Shown: piece after piece, positions 58,327 to 64,000 of the stretch
Layout of the letters: each line of letters opens with the position of its first letter
How positions within the stretch are numbered: position 1 is the stretch's first letter
From: Vigna angularis
Taxonomy: Eukaryota; Streptophyta; Magnoliopsida; Fabales; Fabaceae
DNA: 64,000 bases
NCBI RefSeq assembly: GCF_016808095.1
Contig: NC_068971.1
Span: forward strand, 15,047,501-15,111,500
Direction: 5' to 3'
The notes under the pieces: model-generated
Told to the model about the DNA's origin: nothing
Databases searched by the model: none
What the model saw: the letters and a program-made list of their open reading frames with translations, nothing else
Program-made: the position numbers and the translations under genes

Positions 58327-59064
58327 CCTGTGTTTGTTTGAAAGTGATACACTATTTACCGTGATTTAAGACGATGAATTTACATATTATATTTTATTCG
58401 TTTTTAGGTATTTGGAAACGATGAAAGGTGATGATTTGCGGAATGTTTCTTTTTTTCTTTCTTCGCATTTGAAGGTATTTATCCTAAAAAGACACTTTTA
58501 CACTCTTGTAATAAATATTCAACAACCTTCTACCAATGTATGAAAAAATGCAGAGTTTATGATCATATGAAAAAAAAAGCATGTTACAACATGAATAATT
58601 ATAATAATAATAGTAATAACAAATAATAATAGTAATAATAACAAATAATAATAAAACAACAAATAATAATAATACTAATAATAATAAATAAATAAATAAA
58701 TAATGATAATAAAAATAAAAATAAAAATAGTAATAACAAATAATAATAATAATACAGTTTTTTTTATGTTAAAAATTAATTTTTTTTCTTATAATAATTT
58801 TTACAATTATATTTAACAATCATCATTTTTTTATTACTTTTGCTATTAAGGGTATTTTGGTAATCCATAATTTCTACTAATTAAATCATTTTTTTTATTT
58901 GTTACATCGGTCAAATTTTACCTTAATTTTCACAAACTTTACTTCTAAATTCACTCTCATTCACCTCAAAATCCCTTAAAACAAACAACAATTAATTCAC
59001 TCTCAAATCTTCTTAAATATATCCACTCACTCTCCTCCAAGTCCATCCTCTGAAATGAACACAG
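58327..59064. mobile_element. Short TIR element (MITE-like)
   Basis: Inverted ends CTGTGTTTGTTTGAAAG (58328) and, from the right, CTGTGTTCATTTCAGAG (59064) match at about 13 of 17 positions. CCTAA lies outside both ends (58321-58325 and 59065-59069). The interior is AT-rich with an AAT-type microsatellite. It may belong to the hAT or Harbinger class; the superfamily is not decided. Confidence 0.45.
58588..58760. repeat. AAT/AATA-rich microsatellite
   Basis: Compound runs of ATAATA, AATAAATAAATAAAT and AAAATAAAAATA with short interruptions, lying inside the TIR element. Confidence 0.85.
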
Positions 59065-59069
59065 CCTAA

Positions 59070-62000
59070 ATAAAGGAGGCCATTAAGGTTCTCTATAAGC
59101 ACTACGACAACACTACTTAACCTTGACCTATACAATAAAACCCTAATGAAGATCATATTATAATTCCATGATATCCATGGAATGAAGGTTCATCTAAAGC
59201 GTTGAGAAATCACATGCAATCCAAAAAAAACTTACATGCATTATAAATTGGATTGATTTCTAGAAAAGAACATATAACACTCTTATAAAGATATATTGGT
59301 AGTACCATATAGTAAAGCTTAATGTATATATTGTCTTTATTGCTTCAATCTTAAAAAAGATGATGGAGAGTAGCAAGAAAGAAAATAAAAGACTCTTGGG
59401 TAGCAATGCTTGCCTAGAGTTTTTAAGATTTTGGGAATCACCTTCCCTTCTCCACAACATTTTACTTCTTTTAATCTGACAATATAATAAAATAATTTAA
59501 TATTCTAAAAAACCAATTTTTATATATATTTATATATTGGATTCTCACATTCTTTTTCATTGAAGGAATTTTTGTCCTGAAAGTAGACTTACCATTGAAA
59601 TAACTATGATATAATTTGATTATCATATCTAATAGATCTCTTCGGTGAGATCACTACGTGCAACATCTCACACTTGTTAATAATGTAACTTCTAAAAAAC
59701 CATGTTCATTCTTTGATCTATATGAGATTTTTGTCAACATAAAGATGTTTTTTTTAATATATTCTAGCTTTCTCATGTATTAATTCTAGTTCGATTTTTC
59801 TATTTGTATAATCCTAAAATTGACATGAAAGTATTCTATATCTCTTTTCATATCTTTTCATATAGTACCTAATCATACTTATGCCTTCTTCACAAGTTAT
59901 TATCCATGAATTATATAGTAAGAGTATGATAAAAGTTATTATAATTCTTACTCTAATTTCATTTCATTTATTGAAATACAAAAAATTACAAATTAATATA
60001 ATTATATCAATGTATACTCCAAAAACTTTAACATTACAACCAATGTCACAAATGACTTTCTAAAATGTTGAATAAAATGGTCTATGAAGCCAGATATAGT
60101 AGAAAAGAAAATCCTTTTTAAAAAATGTGCAAGATAACGGGCCCTTGTATTTTTAATTATATTTGTTTTTTTTATAAAAGTCTTGAATATTTAGTTAAAA
60201 ATATTTGAAAATTGGTGCATATGTGTGTGTTTCTAGTAAATAAGACTGTTCACACCGGTTTTTAGAGGAAATTTAGAAAAATGAAAAATGTTTATTGATA
60301 AAGAAAACGTTTGAAAATCAGTTGTATTATCTTAAGATTATTGAATACTTGAATTTGCACTCTGTTCCTAGTAAAAAATAAATAATATATTAGCAATTAA
60401 TATTTATCAATGAAAGATATAATCATAATGATGTATACAAATTAGTGAGAAGAAATATTGGGCTCCAGCCCATCTTGGATTTGTGGTAGGCTTAGGCTTA
60501 TGGAAAACTATTGGTCTTAAAGAACGGTGAAAGTTATAGATATTGGGCTTCTTCTTTATATACTCCCTCTTTTGCTATATACACAACTTTATTTTTTAAT
60601 TGTTTAAGTGTTCTTCAAACTTATTTTCTTATTTTATTGTTTTATCAACTAAAGGTATTACAGCCTTACTTATAATTAAATGATTAGATTTTAATACTCA
60701 ATTATATCGTTAAAAATATTTGCAAAGAGTAGAAAGAAAGTAGGTACATTTGATTATTTCTCGGCTTTTCAACTTTGCAACGTTTGACAAACATAATGTA
60801 TTTATTGTTTTAGAAAGTTTATCATGGAACAGTCGATTGAATTTAAAAAGGGAAATAATGTTATTGAAAACATTTTCTAAAATTTTAACAAAAATAAAAT
60901 ATGCTATGGATCATTTTGAATTGTTCGGAAGTGGGATATTCTAAGCATATGATGTAACAAAGATGATAGAAGTGTAAGGAAAAATATGAGAAAAAAAGCT
61001 CCAAAATTTGAATCATAAACAATTAAACTTTTCAAATACTTTTATAAAAAGTAAAAAAAAAAAAGAACGGTATAGAAAGAAATTTCCCAATAATGAATCA
61101 TCCAACACCACATTTTAAGTAAAAAAAGGACATAACGTACTATCATAGCATAGTGATATGTATTAACGTTGTAACGACGGTTTCATATACAGTAAAATCG
61201 TTTACATTACGTTGACATACGACAACCAATGCTACTTCTTTTTCAACGAGGTACAACAGTAACAATGTTTGAATTCGAAAAAAAATGTTTGGAAAAAAAA
61301 TTAGATTGGATAAAATGAAGGAAAGAGAAATTGGGTAAAATTAGATTTTCCTACCGATTAGGCTAAGTAGAAAAGAGAAAGAAAGAGAAATGGCCATGTA
61401 ATGATTTTATTTCAATAATAACTTGATTTATATACTAATAAATCTTTTCATCAAACTTTTTACTCAAATCATTGAAAGGAAGTTGCACCTCGTAAATGGA
61501 AAAACTCCCCCAGAATTATTTACAATAAATTATTACCACTATTACAAATTTGAGTCAATTGTCAACTAATTTTTTCTTAAACAGCAAAGGCATTATTTGA
61601 GTGGTCCCATCATACTCATAACATGTCAATTATCTACACAGGAAAATTAAGTTTAGTTGCATATAATTTATGATTTAGAATGAAAAGTGTGCATTGAAGT
61701 TGACATATATACTTCCTAACTTTGGTGGGTGAGAGAACATTAACTTTCAATATACATAAAATATATATATGTATATATAGATAATTTAAATAGGCGTATT
61801 GAAAATGATATTTAAAAGAATGAAAAAAATATATTTAAATGTTTTATATTTTAAATCTTAATTCTTAAATGATATGATGTTATTGAATAAAATAATAATA
61901 ATAATAAGAATGTATACGAAGAAAAAAAGTCCGATTCATGGTGGAAACAAAATAAATATGTTTGTTGTTAAGTTATTTTTGTCTTATTAGGGTATTGTTT

Positions 62001-63234
62001 TATTTTATTGTATAAATCACACTACTTAAATATGTTTGTAACCATTTTTCGATGATCAATTTCTATATATACAGTGTTACATTTTCTGAATATGTATAAA
62101 ATCTTTTATAATTCAGGTATTTTGTCTTTACTTTGTGTATTTTTTTCCTATTGTTATAACCTAACGACAACAATATGGGTTAATTAAGTTTTTTTGTCCT
62201 TATAAATATGATTGTTTGTTAGATTTTGAAAAGAGTAAAAATAGAGGTTGTAGAATGATAACTAATATTTTTGGTTGGATGTTGAATTAGACGTTATTGT
62301 GAAAGGAGTAGGTAGAGAAACGAGAGAAAAAATAAATAAAAGGAAAAAATAATTTATTTACTATTAGGGTTAAAATTTTATTATCATTAAAAAAAGTAAG
62401 AGAACCATACTTATAATAAATGAATAATAGTTAAAATTATTTTTAATTGTTTGATATGATAATAATCAAATAACTATTACTTTTACAGTATTAAATTATT
62501 ATTTATCTCTTGTGTTAGTTTTTTTAAGTCCCAATACTTTTTCTTCTTTTAATTAAACTGTTGACTCATTTATTTATATATTTATTTTTCTCATTTTTTT
62601 CTAATTGAAAATAAAGGTAAAGGGACCTTTAGAAAAGGGAAAAAAAACACACACTTGATCTGTGAGTATAGTTTTAACCCATTCTTTGATTATATATATA
62701 CCACTAAATATATTTGGCGATACAAGATCCACATTATAAGTTTTACAACAAATTATTACCATGTACATTCTTTAGCTTTTGTGAATATTATTAAATACAA
62801 ATTAAGAAATTTATATTACAACGCAAATTTTAAAACAATATAATTTATATTTTTAATTTTGATTTAATACATTAATGGATTTTTTAACCTTTTAAGAATT
62901 TTTAATTAGGTCCCCAAACTAAATAATTTATAAAAATGTGTCTTTAATCTTCGGCACCTTTTGTCAATTTGGGTCCCGGAGATAGTAAAACCTTTGTGAT
63001 TTCAAGTTGCTATAAACTAATTCTACAAACTTCATTTTGGTTTACAAGATTGGGGATTTAATTAATTTTTCTTTACTTTAAATTTTACAAATTCACAAAC
63101 GTTCCGGATTAATTGAAATAAACCTAGTCAAAATAATTTATAATCAATCGAAAAGTGAAATATATTGTAGTCATTATAAATATATAATCTTTCATTAAGT
63201 AAAAATATATGATAATGTAAGAAGATGGGTTAAG
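59070..63234. other. AT-rich intergenic, no gene seen
   Basis: About 4.2 kb without a coding frame longer than about 66 codons and without recognisable motifs. Purine-rich stretches lie near 61300-61400 and 62290-62350. Confidence 0.55.
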
Positions 63235-63448
63235 TGTTAGCAAAATGATGAAAATGAAGTTTTGATGATGTCCAAATCAAGTCAAGAAGAAATCAAGATT
63301 CAAGATGTTATGAAGACTTGTATTGCTATGGAAAGCTTTTGTAATACTCTTAGAAATATGTATAGGACTTAAATTAGAAAAAGAAAGTGTTTTGTAAAAT
63401 TACTGTAGCACATTACTGTAGCAATGTACTGTAGCAAAACACTGTAGC

Positions 63449-63606
63449 TAATCGATTAACAGAGGGTGTTAATCGATTAACGCTAATCGATTAACAGAGG
63501 GTGTTAATCGATTAACACAGTAACCGTTTGAAAAACTAGCCGTTTTTAGAGCCGTTGGACTATCCGTTGGAGTGTTAATCGATTAACCACTGTAGCTAAT
63601 CGATTA
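63449..63606. repeat. Six TTAATCGATTAA palindromes in the LTR
   Basis: Sites start at about 63449, 63469, 63484, 63503, 63574 and 63597. The 35-bp unit CTAATCGATTAACAGAGGGT plus GTTAATCGATTAACG is tandemly doubled. Their position upstream of the TATA box suits enhancer-type sites. Confidence 0.85.
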
Positions 63607-63652
63607 ACACAGTAAGAAAGGCTGAAAACGAAAAATGGAAGAGTCTTTGGAT

Positions 63653-63670
63653 GAGTCTATAAATAGACTC
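63653..63670 (+). promoter_or_regulatory. TATA box of the copia-type LTR
   Basis: CTATAAATAG (63658-63667) is a perfect plant TATA box, set inside the palindrome GAGTCTATAAATAGACTC. It should fix the U3/R boundary about 30 bases downstream. Confidence 0.7.
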
Positions 63671-64000
63671 TCATTTCCTCTCAACAACAACTTGAGAAAC
63701 TCTTCCCTTGTGCTCAAATACTCAGAAACTCTTGATAATTGTGTGCTCTTGCTCAGCTAAGGAAACTCTGTCTGTAGAGTTGGTGATATACTGCTACGGT
63801 GATAGAGGAATAGCTGGTTCATCCTTGGTGTGTCTAAGGAGGTGTCTGGAAGAGGAAGTTCATCCTTCGTGAATTATTCGGAGGAGGTGTTCATCCTTCG
63901 TGAAGTATTCGGAGGAAGTGTTTCATCCTTTGTGAAGATTCAAAGGAGGTGTTGTCTCATCTCTTGTGGCATCAAGAGAGGTGGTTTCTAAACTTTTACA

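Larger units (their letters stand above)
63235..64000 (+). mobile_element. Copia-type LTR, cut by the window end
   Basis: It opens TGTTAGCAAAATGATGAAAA. U3 holds four ACTGTAGC words (63402-63448) and six ATCGAT palindromes (63449-63606). A TATA box lies at 63658-63667, followed by a leader with repeated GGAGGTGTTCATCCTTCGTG units and GTGGCATCAAGAGAGGTGG near the edge. The leader wording matches that of abundant legume copia (SIRE/Maximus-like) LTRs by recall. The rest of the element lies outside. Confidence 0.65.

Overview
The window is plant nuclear DNA, most likely from a papilionoid legume of the Vigna/Phaseolus type. The evidence is AT-rich intergenic DNA with long (AT)n tracts, intron-containing genes with GT..AG sites, plant-only families (L-type lectin receptor kinase, ETO1, DUF688), and a legume-style load of copia, gypsy, TRIM, CACTA and Mutator-like elements. 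Species assignment is inference.

Only three host genes can be supported. An intronless L-type lectin receptor kinase lies at 6460-8553 (+). A DUF688-family protein of unknown role lies at 16951-17775 (-). A four-exon ETO1 gene lies at 18959-25314 (-); it encodes the BTB/TPR adaptor that targets ACC synthase for turnover in ethylene control. Joining its four exons gives 974 codons plus a stop with no frame break. The kinase and ETO1 both act in signalling, but nothing here links the three genes functionally.

Layout: 1-300 TRIM end and a copia solo-LTR remnant; 1680-4551 solo-LTR-like repeat A; about 4740-5945 CACTA-like element; 6460-8553 lectin kinase; 10333-12520 and 12867-15366 repeats D and B; 16951-25314 DUF688 and ETO1, with ETO1 introns holding a 264-bp tandem trimer, a copia remnant and an old TRIM; 25315-30036 empty AT-rich DNA; 30037-31740 repeat F; 32981-33989 Mutator-like element; 36083 to about 37167 CACTA-like element; about 38188-42078 dead gag-less copia element; 45120-46290 gypsy gag remnant; 46783-47266 AT-flanked fold-back element; 48715-50987 repeat C; 51793-52950 diverged repeat G; 52979-54305 copia-type remnants; 54481-54867 complete TRIM; 57012-57608 truncated repeat E; 57609-58292 two TRIMs head to head as a large palindrome; 58327-59064 TIR element; 63235-64000 start of a copia-type LTR.

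The most unusual content is the dispersed family A-G. The members whose two ends can be found are 1.7-2.9 kb long, mostly begin TG and end CA, and each sits between its own 5-bp direct repeat, so they look like solo LTRs. A, B and C share a core of about 300 bp, a CpG-rich palindromic minisatellite and, near one end, a short reading frame for an acidic peptide. That frame survives with conserved codons and one indel of 15 nt. The D/F/G branch carries a different GC-rich word at the corresponding place. No CRISPR array, rRNA gene or tRNA gene was recognised.
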